Shown here one piece after another: positions 6,053-13,743 of a stretch of 15,521 bases of DNA. The position numbers were made by a program, and so were the translations under genes. The notes beneath the pieces were generated by a model. The model had not been told where the DNA came from. It was given only the letters and a program-made list of their open reading frames with translations, and did no database searches. The DNA comes from JAJRVH01 sp964505995. GTDB lineage: Bacteria > Pseudomonadota > Zetaproteobacteria > Mariprofundales > Mariprofundaceae. The stretch lies in the NCBI GenBank assembly GCA_964505995.1, contig CAZDLB010000038.1:1-15521 (forward strand), written 5' to 3'. The number at the start of each line of letters is the position of its first letter. The first letter of the stretch is position 1.

Positions 6053-6451
6053 ATGGCCATTGCATGGAGTGATGAGTATTCGACCGGTGACGCCGAGATC
6101 GATTCCCAGCACAAGCTGCTGTTCCAGTATCTGCAGGAACTCGAGGAGCACATGAAAACCGGGGTCACCGAGGACTATCTGCGCCAGTTTCTCAACCACC
6201 TCGGCATCTATACCCGCAGCCACTTCTGCTACGAGGAAATCTGCATGCGGCAGAAGAAATGTCCGGTGGCCAAGAAGAATCAGGAACAGCACGACAAGCT
6301 GCTGGCGGCGTACAAGCACTACCTGCAGCGCTTCGAGATCGAGGGGGCCAGCGAGGACCTGATCAAGAAGCTGCACGACTTTCTGGTCAGCTGGCTGGTC
6401 AACCATATCCTGAAGGTCGACACCCACCTGAAGGCCTGCATCAACAACTGA
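6053..6451 (+). CDS. Bacteriohemerythrin (diiron oxygen-binding protein)
   Basis: Single-domain bacterial hemerythrins bind O2 at a non-heme diiron centre and may store, carry or sense oxygen. The product is 132 residues, a normal length. Visible ligands are H20 in SQHKLLF, H57 and E61 in HFCYEE, H80 in EQHDKLL, and H118 and D123 in NHILKVDTH. The seventh ligand, the first His of the usual HxxxH pair, is replaced by N76 (NQEQH). Cysteines C59, C64, C70 and C129 are unusually numerous for such a short cytosolic protein. AGGAGG sits 4 nt before the ATG, and a promoter lies at 5993-6020. The gene ends at a bidirectional terminator. The family is certain; normal oxygen binding is less so because of N76. 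Confidence 0.93.
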   Translation: MAIAWSDEYSTGDAEIDSQHKLLFQYLQELEEHMKTGVTEDYLRQFLNHLGIYTRSHFCYEEICMRQKKCPVAKKNQEQHDKLLAAYKHYLQRFEIEGASEDLIKKLHDFLVSWLVNHILKVDTHLKACINN

Positions 6452-6474
6452 TCCGCTCCCAAATGCGGAACCCC

Positions 6475-6510
6475 ATAAAAAAAGCCGCCATAAGGCGGCT
6501 TCTTCATTTG
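6475..6510. terminator. Bidirectional rho-independent terminator
   Basis: An 8-bp perfect stem, AAGCCGCC (6482-6489) with GGCGGCTT (6494-6501), encloses the loop ATAA. On the minus strand it is followed by seven T residues (complement of the A run around 6475-6481), making a strong terminator for slyD. On the plus strand it is followed by CTTCATTT, a weaker tail for the hemerythrin gene. Confidence 0.85.
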
Positions 6511-6523
6511 CTATCGGCGAAGC

Positions 6524-7006
6524 TCAGTGGTGATGGCCGCCCGGGCCATGCACATGCCCATGCTGCAGCTCCTCGGCCGTCGCATCGCGCACATCGGTCA
6601 CGGTGACCGCGAAGTTCAGACGCTGGCCCGCCAGCGGATGGTTGCCGTCAATGGTGATGTTCTCGCCGTCCACGGCGGCGATGCGGATCACCTGCACCCC
6701 GCCCGGGGTTTCGGCCTGAAACTGCATGCCGACCTCGATCTCGTCGACTCCCTCGAACATGCTGCGCGGCACCACCTGCGTCAGCTGCTCGCTGTACTCG
6801 CCATAGCCATCGGCCGGCTCCACCGTGACATTCAGCGAATCGCCCTTGCCGTGCCCTTCGAGCTCCCGCTCCAGGCCGGGAATGATGTTCTGCGCGCCAT
6901 GCAGATAGGCCAGCGGCTCACGGCCCTCGCTGGTATCCAGCACCTCGCCGGCATCATTGGTCAGCGTGTAATCGATATATACTACCTTGTCCTTGGCAAT
7001 CTGCAT
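6524..7006 (-). CDS. slyD: FKBP-type peptidyl-prolyl isomerase / chaperone SlyD
   Basis: SlyD catalyses cis-trans isomerisation of proline bonds, acts as a chaperone through its insert-in-flap domain, and carries nickel or other metals. The 160-residue product begins MQIAKDKVVYIDYTLTND, with FKBP halves at about 1-64 and 122-145 and the flap insert at about 65-121. The characteristic GLERELEGHGKGD (44-56) and DGYGEY (66-71) are present. The C-terminus is a short His-rich tail (HGHVHGPGGHHH, 149-160), a probable metal site, shorter than in E. coli. The ATG at 7006 has AAGGAGG upstream; an earlier in-frame start exists but lacks a ribosome site. It is the last gene of the mutM-to-slyD series. 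Confidence 0.94.
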   Translation of the reverse strand: MQIAKDKVVYIDYTLTNDAGEVLDTSEGREPLAYLHGAQNIIPGLERELEGHGKGDSLNVTVEPADGYGEYSEQLTQVVPRSMFEGVDEIEVGMQFQAETPGGVQVIRIAAVDGENITIDGNHPLAGQRLNFAVTVTDVRDATAEELQHGHVHGPGGHHH

Positions 7007-7034
7007 GGGGACCTCCTTGAAGAAAAGGGCGACC

Positions 7035-8042
7035 CTACGCCCCTCGGGGATTCCGGCAAGCATTATCGGGGCCGATCCAGAGCAGCGGCATTGCCTCGCG
7101 GGCGATGCCCAGCCACTCCAGCTCCTCGAGCAGATGGCTGCGGGTCAGCGGGATCTCGTCGAGGAACTGGCGCTTGCCGTCGCGATGGGCCAGGCGCGCA
7201 AAGATGCCGATGGCCTTGATGTGCCGCTGCAGCGCCGTCAGACGCAGCATCCGGTGCCAGTGTTCGAAGCCTGCAAAGTCTTGCGCGATGGACTTCGGCA
7301 GCGTTTGGAAGAACCCCTGGCTCCATCGCCGCCGCTCTTCTTCGGGATAATCCTGGTAGCAGTCATAGAGCAGGGAGGCCAGATCGTAGGTCGGAGGGCC
7401 GATGACCGCGTCCTGGAAATCGATGATGCCCAGCGGCAATCCATCCGGCGGCAGCATCAGATTGCGGCTGTGATAATCCAGATGCACCGGCACGGCCGGC
7501 AGACCGGCCAGGGCCTGCAGGTGCGGCAGCAGGGCCTGATGAAAGGCGCGGCGCTCGGCCCCGGTCGGGCTGTATCCGGCGACCCTGGGCAGATACCAGT
7601 CAAGATACAGGTCGCATTCGCGCTGCATGCGCGGCACATCGAAGCGCGGCAGTTCCATCTCCGGCTCCGCTGTCTGCAACAGCCGCAGCTGGTGCAGGGC
7701 ATCCTCAAACAGGGGGTGAAGCTCGCCCCCTTCGGCGCGGAAACCGGCCCAGGTCCGATCACCGAAATCCTCCAGCAACAGCAGCCCGTTCTCGCGCTCC
7801 TCGGCCCGCAAAGCCGGAACCCTCAACCCGGCATGTTCCAGCCAGCCGCGCACGGCCAGGAAAGGGGCGACATCCTCGTGCTCCGGCGGCGCATCCATCA
7901 GCACCCAGGAGTCCCCCCGGGCATCGCTGACGCGGAAATAGCGGCGGAACGAGGCATCGCCGGCCAATGGCCGGATGTCCGCGCCCGGGCCGAGATGATG
8001 CTCCGCCCAGGCGCAGATCAGCGGCCAGCGCGCATCCGTCAT
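7035..8042 (-). CDS. amgK: Anhydro-sugar recycling kinase AmgK (APH family)
   Basis: AmgK phosphorylates N-acetylmuramate/N-acetylglucosamine at the anomeric position in peptidoglycan recycling. The 335-residue product shows the family markers: GDASFRRYFRV (28-38), LMDAPPEHED (48-57), the kinase loop VHLDYHSRNLM with H187, D189 and N194, the metal-binding IIDFQDAVIGPPTYDLASLL (206-225, D208) and the C-terminal LQRHIKAIGIFARLAHRDGK (271-290), which closely follows the Pseudomonas AmgK sequence. The ATG is 4 nt after the ftsN-like stop, so the two are co-translated. In Pseudomonas the partner murU lies directly downstream; here slyD follows instead and no murU is in the window. The general aminoglycoside-kinase fold does not imply antibiotic resistance. 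Confidence 0.87.
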   Translation of the reverse strand: MTDARWPLICAWAEHHLGPGADIRPLAGDASFRRYFRVSDARGDSWVLMDAPPEHEDVAPFLAVRGWLEHAGLRVPALRAEERENGLLLLEDFGDRTWAGFRAEGGELHPLFEDALHQLRLLQTAEPEMELPRFDVPRMQRECDLYLDWYLPRVAGYSPTGAERRAFHQALLPHLQALAGLPAVPVHLDYHSRNLMLPPDGLPLGIIDFQDAVIGPPTYDLASLLYDCYQDYPEEERRRWSQGFFQTLPKSIAQDFAGFEHWHRMLRLTALQRHIKAIGIFARLAHRDGKRQFLDEIPLTRSHLLEELEWLGIAREAMPLLWIGPDNACRNPRGA

Positions 8043-8046
8043 CGGC

Positions 8047-8760
8047 TCAGGACTTCCTGCGCAGCAGCAGTCCGGAGATCTTCAGGCGCTCTTTAAGCTC
8101 GCGCCGGGTACTCTCGGCGCGGGACCGGCTGGAAAAGGGGCCGACATAGACGCGCACCCAGCGCCCCTTCTCGCCCAGATCCACGGCCTCGCTGAAGCTG
8201 GCAAAGCCCGCATCCTCCAGCTTCTTCCGCAGCGGCGCCGCCTCGCTGCGGCTGCGGAATGAGCCGACCTGGATGCGATACTCGCCTTGCCGTAAGCTCT
8301 GCATCTCCCGGCCGATAATGCCCGCCAGAAGATCCTGACCGCCCGCCGGCTTCTCCGGACTGGCCGCTTCGGGTGCCGGGTTCCCGGCCGTGGCGGAGGC
8401 CAGCGGCGCCGGCATCACCGGCTGTTTCGGCAGGGTTTCGTAGAACTGCAGCTCGCCGAGCCTGCTGCTGGCATCGCGATTGGCCAGCGCCTTCCATTTC
8501 GCCAGCTCGACCCCAAGGGCATCGAGCTGTTTCTGCTGTTCGATGAACCGCGCATGCAGATTGTCGTATTCAGCCTGCGAAACGCGATCACCCGCATCCA
8601 TCTGCTGCGATTTCGGCGCCTGCGTCTGGCCGAACCAGTAGCCGGCGGCAAAGCAGAGCAGCGCCACCATGACGATGGCCAGCACCGGCATCAGCGCCGA
8701 CACGGCCGACCCCTGGGGCCGGCTGGGCGCCTCGTTCAGCGCGAAATCCCGGCGCGCCAC
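8047..8760 (-). CDS. ftsN: FtsN-like cell division protein with SPOR domain
   Basis: FtsN activates septal peptidoglycan synthesis and binds denuded glycan through its SPOR domain. The 237-residue product has a short cytoplasmic tail starting MARRDFA (E. coli FtsN starts MAQRDYV), one transmembrane helix at about 20-43, a predicted coiled coil at about 59-95, an FYETLP segment at 106-111 that recalls the family's essential region, a Pro/Ala-rich linker, and a C-terminal SPOR domain at about 160-235 (YRIQVGSF and VRVYVGPFSSR). The start is GTG at 8760, 8 nt after the argS stop; longer in-frame starts would run far into argS. argS-ftsN adjacency is known in other gammaproteobacteria. DedD-type SPOR proteins are the alternative. 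Confidence 0.82.
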   Translation of the reverse strand: MARRDFALNEAPSRPQGSAVSALMPVLAIVMVALLCFAAGYWFGQTQAPKSQQMDAGDRVSQAEYDNLHARFIEQQKQLDALGVELAKWKALANRDASSRLGELQFYETLPKQPVMPAPLASATAGNPAPEAASPEKPAGGQDLLAGIIGREMQSLRQGEYRIQVGSFRSRSEAAPLRKKLEDAGFASFSEAVDLGEKGRWVRVYVGPFSSRSRAESTRRELKERLKISGLLLRRKS

Positions 8761-8768
8761 GGCCCTGT

Positions 8769-10475
8769 CTACATCCTCTCCGGGGCCGAAACGCCCAGAA
8801 TCCCCAGCGCGTTGCGGATCACCTGCCCGACCGCGGTGACCAGCAGCAGGCGTGCCTGGGTCAGCTTCGCATCGGATGTCACGACCCGATGCCTGTGATA
8901 GAAGCCGTGGAAATCGGCGGCCAGCTTCATCACCCACGTGGCCACGCGATACGGCTCCAGGCGATCGGCCGCCTTGTCCAGCATCTCCGGATAGGACAGC
9001 AGATCGGCAACCAGCCGCTGTTCCTCATCCGCCGTCAGCAGCGACACATCCACGTCGCCGGGGGCCTCGGGCTTGATGCCCTCCTCGGCCGCCCTGCGCA
9101 GGATCGCCTGCGCCCGGGCATGGGCATACTGCACATAATAGACCGGATTCTCGTCGTTCTTCTGCTTGGCCATCTCCAGGTCGAACTCGATCTGGCTTTC
9201 GGCCCGGCGGGTCATGAAGTTGAAGCGCACCGCATCCGCGCCCACCTCATCCACGACCTCGCGCAGCGTCACGAAGGTGCCGGCGCGCTTGCTCATGCGC
9301 ACCGGTCGGCCGTCGCGCGTCAGGTTGACCATCTGCACCAGCAGCACGTCCGGCTGACCTTCCCTGCCGGTCAGCGCCTTCATCGCCGCCTGAACGCGCG
9401 TCACATAGCCGCCGTGATCCGCTCCCCAGACATCGATCATGCGGTCGAATCCGCGCTGATGCTTGTCCATGTGATAGGCGATATCGGCGGCGAAATAGGT
9501 CGGCGTGCCGTCCTGCTTGGCCAGAGGCCGGTCGACGTCATCGCCGAAATCCGTCGTGCGGAACAGCAGCTGCTCCACCGGCGTGTAGTCCTCGATCTCC
9601 TTGCCCTTCGGCGGCGGCAGCGTTCCGACATAGACCACGCCGTCGGCCTTCAGCTTCTCGATCAGCTCGGTCACGCGCCCGGATTCGTGCAGCTGGCGCT
9701 CGGAGAAGTACAGATCGAAGTGAATGCCGAGCGCGGCCAGATCATCACGGATCATCGCCATGTTCGCCTCGACGGCCTCCCGTCCGATCAGATGCAGCCG
9801 CTCATCCTCCTCCATGGCCAGCAGATCCTGATACGCATGGCGCGCGAGGATGCCGCGGGCAATCTCGACGACATACTCGCCCGGATAGGCCGAGTCCGGG
9901 AATTCGATGCTTTCGCCCTGAAGCTCACGCATGCGCAGCCAGACCGATTCGGCCAGCACGCCGATCTGATTTCCGGCATCATTGATGTAGTACTCGCGCT
10001 GCACATCGCGCCCGCGGGCGGCCAGCAGGCTGGCCAGTGTGTCGCCGACCACCGCGCCGCGCCCGTGGCCGACATGCATCGGGCCGGTCGGATTGGCGGA
10101 CACGAACTCGACATTCACCTTCTCGGCATCCTCGGCCAGCGGCACACGGCCATAATCCGCGCCCTGCTCGACGATGCGCCGCAGGACGATAGCCTCGCTG
10201 GCCTTCTTCAGCCGGATATTGATGAAACCCGGTCCGGCGATCTCGGCCGCCTCCACCGCCTCGGGCCACTGAACCTGCGCCAGGATATCGGCAGCAATCT
10301 GCTGCGGGCTGCGCTTGAGCACGCCAGCCAGCGGCATGGCCACATTGGATGCATAATCGCCATGCTCGGCCACCTTCGGCCGCGTCAGCTGCACACGCAG
10401 ATGCGCCGCATGCGGATGATCGCCCAGCAGATTCTCCACGGCCTGCTGCAATGCCTTTTCCAGTGCCTGCTTCAC
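8769..10475 (-). CDS. argS: Arginyl-tRNA synthetase
   Basis: ArgS charges tRNA-Arg with arginine. The 568-residue product (E. coli 577) has the N-terminal tRNA-recognition domain (about 1-110), the class I signature HVGH at 134-137 in SANPTGPMHVGHGRGA, a Rossmann catalytic core including YYINDAGNQIG (162-172), and the MSKR form of the second signature at 394-397 in PVRMSKRAGTF. The C-terminal helical anticodon-binding domain ends in the family-typical GVSAPERM. The GTG start at 10475 has GGAGG 5 nt upstream. It lies 46 nt after mutM and 8 nt before ftsN on the minus strand. Identification is secure. Confidence 0.97.
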   Translation of the reverse strand: MKQALEKALQQAVENLLGDHPHAAHLRVQLTRPKVAEHGDYASNVAMPLAGVLKRSPQQIAADILAQVQWPEAVEAAEIAGPGFINIRLKKASEAIVLRRIVEQGADYGRVPLAEDAEKVNVEFVSANPTGPMHVGHGRGAVVGDTLASLLAARGRDVQREYYINDAGNQIGVLAESVWLRMRELQGESIEFPDSAYPGEYVVEIARGILARHAYQDLLAMEEDERLHLIGREAVEANMAMIRDDLAALGIHFDLYFSERQLHESGRVTELIEKLKADGVVYVGTLPPPKGKEIEDYTPVEQLLFRTTDFGDDVDRPLAKQDGTPTYFAADIAYHMDKHQRGFDRMIDVWGADHGGYVTRVQAAMKALTGREGQPDVLLVQMVNLTRDGRPVRMSKRAGTFVTLREVVDEVGADAVRFNFMTRRAESQIEFDLEMAKQKNDENPVYYVQYAHARAQAILRRAAEEGIKPEAPGDVDVSLLTADEEQRLVADLLSYPEMLDKAADRLEPYRVATWVMKLAADFHGFYHRHRVVTSDAKLTQARLLLVTAVGQVIRNALGILGVSAPERM

Positions 10476-10521
10476 TGATACCTCCAGAAATCGGAAACCG
10501 GGCGCATGCTACACATCCGCA

Positions 10522-11337
10522 TCAGCGCTGGCAGCCACGACAATAGAAGCTGCTGCGCCCCGCCTGAACCAGCCGCCGGATGGGTTCCCCGCAGACGATG
10601 CAGGGCTCTCCTTCGCGGCCGTAGACCCGGAAATCATGCGCAAAGTAGCCGGGCCTGCCGTCGGCATGAACGAAATCGCGAATGCTGCTGCCACCGGCCG
10701 CAACCGCCTCGGTGAGCACGTCGCGGATGCATTCGACCAGCCGCGCCAGCCGCAGGCTGCTGATCCGGCCGGCGGCGCGGGCCGGGTGGATGCCGGCGCG
10801 AAACAGCGATTCGCAGGCATAGATGTTACCGACGCCGACCACGATGCGCGCATCCATCAGCACCGACTTGATCGGCCGTTTCCGGCCGCGACAGGCCTGC
10901 ACGAGATATGCGGCATCGAAATCACCTTCCAGCGGCTCCGGACCAAGCTTCGCAAACCACGGATGCCCGGCCAGATCCCGGGCGGCCAGCAGCCCGGCGT
11001 AGCCGAAGCGGCGGGCATCGCGATAGACCAGCGCCTGCCCATCGTCGAAAACCAGGCGCACATGCTCATGCGGCTGGCGCGGCTTGTCTTCCGGCAGCAC
11101 ATGGAACTGGCCGGTCATGCCCAGATGCCAGGCCAGCAGCATATCCTCATCGAAACCGAACAGCAGATACTTCGCGCGGCGCCGCAACGCCGTCAGGCAG
11201 CGCCCTTCAAGACGCGACAGATCGGGCAGCGGATAGCGCAGGCCATCACGATGGCAGACGGCCGAGTGCAGCCTGCGACCGACCAGCAGCGGCTCAAGCC
11301 CGCCGCGAACGACCTCGACCTCGGGAAGCTCCGGCAT
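10522..11337 (-). CDS. mutM: Formamidopyrimidine-DNA glycosylase (MutM/Fpg)
   Basis: MutM removes 8-oxoguanine and ring-opened purines and cuts the resulting abasic site. The 271-residue product begins MPELPEVEVV, which provides the catalytic N-terminal Pro (after Met removal) and Glu. K57, H71-M74 in LGMTGQF, the RDARRFGY block (106-113) and VVGVGNIYACESLF (166-179) all match the family. The zinc finger has C246, C249, C266 and C269, with R261 at its tip. AGGAGG (complement of 11347-11352) lies 9 nt before the ATG. mutM is the first gene of the minus-strand series leading to slyD and is divergent from the cNMP-domain gene, with the 133-bp region between holding both sets of start signals. 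Confidence 0.96.
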   Translation of the reverse strand: MPELPEVEVVRGGLEPLLVGRRLHSAVCHRDGLRYPLPDLSRLEGRCLTALRRRAKYLLFGFDEDMLLAWHLGMTGQFHVLPEDKPRQPHEHVRLVFDDGQALVYRDARRFGYAGLLAARDLAGHPWFAKLGPEPLEGDFDAAYLVQACRGRKRPIKSVLMDARIVVGVGNIYACESLFRAGIHPARAAGRISSLRLARLVECIRDVLTEAVAAGGSSIRDFVHADGRPGYFAHDFRVYGREGEPCIVCGEPIRRLVQAGRSSFYCRGCQR

Positions 11338-11434
11338 TCAGCCTTCCCTCCTGTCCATCGTCATTTCACACCACCGCATCGCTTCAGAACGCTCCTTCCC
11401 GGCTGCAAGCCCCCGGTCCCGTTCACGGATTTGC

Positions 11435-11463
11435 TTGCAGGCGCCCAACGCTGCATCCATACT
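11435..11463 (+). promoter_or_regulatory. Weak sigma70-like promoter of the cNMP-domain gene
   Basis: TTGCAG (11435-11440) and CATACT (11458-11463) are 17 nt apart. The matches to consensus are modest (three and four of six). Transcription would start near 11470, at the ATG (11471), so the message could be leaderless as proposed for dnaQ; no Shine-Dalgarno sequence is present to argue against this. Confidence 0.3.
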
Positions 11464-11470
11464 AAGCCTG

Positions 11471-12418
11471 ATGGAAACAAAATTTGACGAAGAACCGACG
11501 CTGGATTTCGACAGCCGTGAGTTCGCCTCGCTGGCCGTGCTGTTTCCGGACGAGCTGCATTACCTGCGCTCGATCGCCTCGGTGCTGGAGCTCGCCGCCG
11601 ACGTGCCGGTGATCACCGAGGGCCAGCAGGCTCGCGAGCTGTATCTCGTCAAATCCGGCATGCTGATGGTGAACAAGCGCCATGGCGATGACATCTATGA
11701 GGTCGGCTCGATCACGCCGGGCGAGATCTTCGGCGAGGCCTCGATCCTGTATGACGCACCGGCCGGAGCCGAGGTGCGTACGACCGAACCGACCGTCCTG
11801 TACACGATCCCGGCCGATGCGATCCGCGAAACGATCAAGACCAACGAACGATTCGAGCGTTCACTGACGCAGCTGGCCGAGCGTCGCGCCGCCGCCAGCG
11901 CGCTGGCCGTGAACCCGGTGTTCACGACGCTGCCGCAGGCCGTGCGCGAGATCATCCTGTACAACGCCCGTTTCCTCAGCCTCAACGCGGGTGAAACCCT
12001 GATCCGCGAGGGCGATACCGACACCCGCTTCATGTACATCGTGCTTGGCGGCGAAGCCGAGGCCTCGATGCAGCATCCGAAGGATCCAAACAAGCGCATC
12101 GTCTTTGCGCGCATCTCTTCCGGGGACGAGGTCGGCGAGATCTCGGTGATTACCGGCAAGGCGCATGTGGCCACGGTCACGGCGCTGACACCGCTTCGGC
12201 TGATGATGATCAGCAACGAGTCCGTCGAGGCCTGGCGCAAGCGCTATTCGGATTTCGGCTATGCGCTCTATGCCTGCGTGCAGCGCAAGCTGCAGCATTC
12301 ACTCGAGGCCATCCGCAACATCGTCGGCGAGGACATGGCCAAGGCCATGACCACGGGCACGCTGCCACCGCTGAAATCGAAGCATCACCCGGACGACGAG
12401 GAACACACGGGCGACTAG
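11471..12418 (+). CDS. Protein with two cyclic-nucleotide-binding-like domains
   Basis: The 315-residue product contains two cNMP-binding-type beta barrels, at about residues 20-135 and 150-275, and no DNA-binding or enzymatic domain. The phosphate-binding cassettes are recognisable as FGEASILYDAPAGAEV (87-102) and VGEISVITGKAHVATV (221-236). The Arg that normally contacts the cyclic phosphate (as in PRAA) is Ala in the first and His in the second, so true cAMP or cGMP binding is doubtful. The tail from about 287 is polar and acidic. The ATG at 11471 has no ribosome site; an upstream TTG at 11435 is a possible but less likely start. It stands alone between mutM (divergent) and def (convergent). 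Its function is unknown; a sensory or scaffolding role is inference. Confidence 0.85.
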   Translation: METKFDEEPTLDFDSREFASLAVLFPDELHYLRSIASVLELAADVPVITEGQQARELYLVKSGMLMVNKRHGDDIYEVGSITPGEIFGEASILYDAPAGAEVRTTEPTVLYTIPADAIRETIKTNERFERSLTQLAERRAAASALAVNPVFTTLPQAVREIILYNARFLSLNAGETLIREGDTDTRFMYIVLGGEAEASMQHPKDPNKRIVFARISSGDEVGEISVITGKAHVATVTALTPLRLMMISNESVEAWRKRYSDFGYALYACVQRKLQHSLEAIRNIVGEDMAKAMTTGTLPPLKSKHHPDDEEHTGD

Positions 12419-12478
12419 CCCACGTTCGCCCTATCCAGACCGTTACAGAACCTTCAGAACAAGATCGCCTCTTCGGTA

Positions 12479-12967
12479 TCAGGCCATCCTGCGGACCAGG
12501 TCCTGGGTCGAAACCACGCGGTCGATGAACAGGATACCATCGAGGTGATCCACCTCATGCTGGATCACACGGGCCTCGAAACCGCTGCATTCCAGCTCGC
12601 GCGTCTGCCCCTCGATATCCTCATAGCTCAGCCGGATGCGCCGCGCCCGCGGCACCATGCCGACCCAGTCGGGAACCGACAGGCAGCCCTCGCGGCCCAG
12701 CGCCTCGCCCTCGGCATGTTCAATCCTCGGATTGGCCAGATACAGCAGGCCATGGTTCCTGCACGGGCGCCGGCTTTCGCGGCAGTCCACGACGACGATG
12801 CGCCGCATCAGGCCGATCTGCGGCGCGGCGATGCCAACCCCGCCGGGTCCGGCCCGCATGGCCGCCTCCAGCCTTGCAAACGCGCTCTCCAGCTTCTCGT
12901 CAAAGCACTCGACGGGTTCGCATACCTGTCGCAACCGGGGATCCGGATGCGTAAGAATCTCGCTCAT
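12479..12967 (-). CDS. def: Peptide deformylase
   Basis: Deformylase removes the formyl group from the N-terminal Met of nascent proteins. The 162-residue product has all three metal motifs: GVGIAAPQIG (43-52), EGCLS with metal ligand C95, and QHEVDH with ligands H137 and H141 and catalytic E138. The conserved HxDG continues as DHLDGILFIDR. The length is slightly under the E. coli 169. The ATG at 12967 follows the gcvR-like gene by 11 nt, so the two form an operon. The usual fmt partner is not beside it, and this may be a second def copy in the genome, which cannot be judged from this window. Identification is secure. Confidence 0.95.
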   Translation of the reverse strand: MSEILTHPDPRLRQVCEPVECFDEKLESAFARLEAAMRAGPGGVGIAAPQIGLMRRIVVVDCRESRRPCRNHGLLYLANPRIEHAEGEALGREGCLSVPDWVGMVPRARRIRLSYEDIEGQTRELECSGFEARVIQHEVDHLDGILFIDRVVSTQDLVRRMA

Positions 12968-12978
12968 CGGAGTCGCAA

Positions 12979-13512
12979 CTACAGCAGCCCGTCATCCAGC
13001 TCATGGACATCGATATCCACCGAAAGCCTGCCGGCCACCTCGTCCATCGCCGGGCGGATCTCCCTTCCATGTTCGCCGGCATGCACCTCCAGCGCCATCA
13101 TGTAGACATCGCCTTCCTCGCCGCTCTTCGTGCGCGTGGACAGATCAACAATCGAGATTCCGCGGCTCGCCAGCGCCTCGGCCACCGCATGCACGATGCC
13201 GACCTGGTCGGCGCCATGCACCGTGATCACATAATCCGGCTCCGGCACCTCGACGGCCATCTCCTCGTCACTGAGAACCTGCGACTGAACACTCAGGCGC
13301 GTGCGCTGCTCCAGCTCGGCCAGCGCCGCCTTCAGCTCGCCCAGGCTCGCATCCTCCGGCAGGCGCACGATCAGCATCATCGTGAAGCGACCGCGCAGCG
13401 CCGTCATCGAGGAATCCTCGATGTTCGCCTTCAGATGCAGCATCGCCTCGCCGACATCGCGCACGATGCCGGGACGATCGTGGCCCGAAATGGATAGGAG
13501 TACACTGGTCAT
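12979..13512 (-). CDS. Tandem ACT-domain protein, GcvR-like
   Basis: The 177-residue product consists of two ACT domains, at about residues 4-80 and 94-172. The first begins LLSISGHDRPGIVRDVGEAM and continues NIEDSSMTALRGRFTMML, the pattern of glycine-cleavage repressor GcvR and its relatives; the second reads ITVHGADQVGIVHAVAEAL. Such proteins sense amino acids (glycine for GcvR, acting on GcvA), but neither gcvA nor a glycine-cleavage gene is in the window, so the ligand and target are unproven. AGGAGG (complement of 13518-13523) lies 5 nt before the ATG at 13512, which decides against longer in-frame starts. It sits 75 nt after the broken A-type carrier gene and 11 nt before def. Confidence 0.88.
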   Translation of the reverse strand: MTSVLLSISGHDRPGIVRDVGEAMLHLKANIEDSSMTALRGRFTMMLIVRLPEDASLGELKAALAELEQRTRLSVQSQVLSDEEMAVEVPEPDYVITVHGADQVGIVHAVAEALASRGISIVDLSTRTKSGEEGDVYMMALEVHAGEHGREIRPAMDEVAGRLSVDIDVHELDDGLL

Positions 13513-13587
13513 GATTCCCTCCTGCAAAACCTGCCGGTCAGCATAGCCCAATCCGGCGAAAAGGGAATCCCCGCAGTGTGAAGCCGG

Positions 13588-13743
13588 TCAGACGGAGAAN
13601 NNNNNNNNNNNNNNNNNNNNNNNNNNNNNNNNNNNNNNNNNNNNNNNNNNNNNNNNNNNNNNNNNNNNNNNNNNNNNNNNNNNNNNNNNNNNNNNNNNNG
13701 CCGCCGGGGTCAGTTCGATATTCAATGCTTCATCCACATTCAT
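13588..13743 (-). CDS. Iron-sulfur A-type carrier (ErpA/IscA family), mostly hidden in an assembly gap
   Basis: Only the two ends are visible. The start (ATG at 13743, GGAG six bases upstream) reads MNVDEALNIELTPA plus two bases of an Ala codon, matching the E. coli ErpA N-terminus MSDDVALPLEFTDAA residue for residue in layout. On the far side of the gap the frame ends FSV and TGA (13588-13590), like the family C-terminus CGCGSSFSI or CGCGESFHV. In ErpA these ends are separated by about 96 codons, so the real gap is probably near 289 nt rather than 100. A-type carriers deliver Fe-S clusters to targets, which suits the position right after iscS. ErpA and IscA cannot be told apart, and the gap could hide further genes. 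Earlier in-frame ATGs lie at 13749, 13755 and 13767. Confidence 0.6.
   Translation of the reverse strand: MNVDEALNIELTPAXXXXXXXXXXXXXXXXXXXXXXXXXXXXXXXXXXFSV
13600..13699. other. Assembly gap of exactly 100 N within the A-type carrier gene
   Basis: This is a run of exactly 100 unknown bases, so its length is probably nominal. The flanking gene ends suggest about 289 nt are really missing if only one gene is interrupted. Nothing inside can be read. Confidence 0.97.

Noticed and set aside
7035..8042. Aminoglycoside resistance kinase
   Set aside because: The sequence follows the AmgK wall-recycling branch (DASFRRYFR, IIDFQDA, GIFARLAHRDGK), not resistance enzymes.
8889..10478. Plus-strand open frame of 529 codons opposite argS
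   Set aside because: It is exactly antisense to argS, is His/Arg/Gln-rich and matches no family; a shadow of the real gene's codon bias.
12419..12478. Terminator between the convergent cNMP-domain gene and def
   Set aside because: No stem with a T run could be found in this 60-nt interval.
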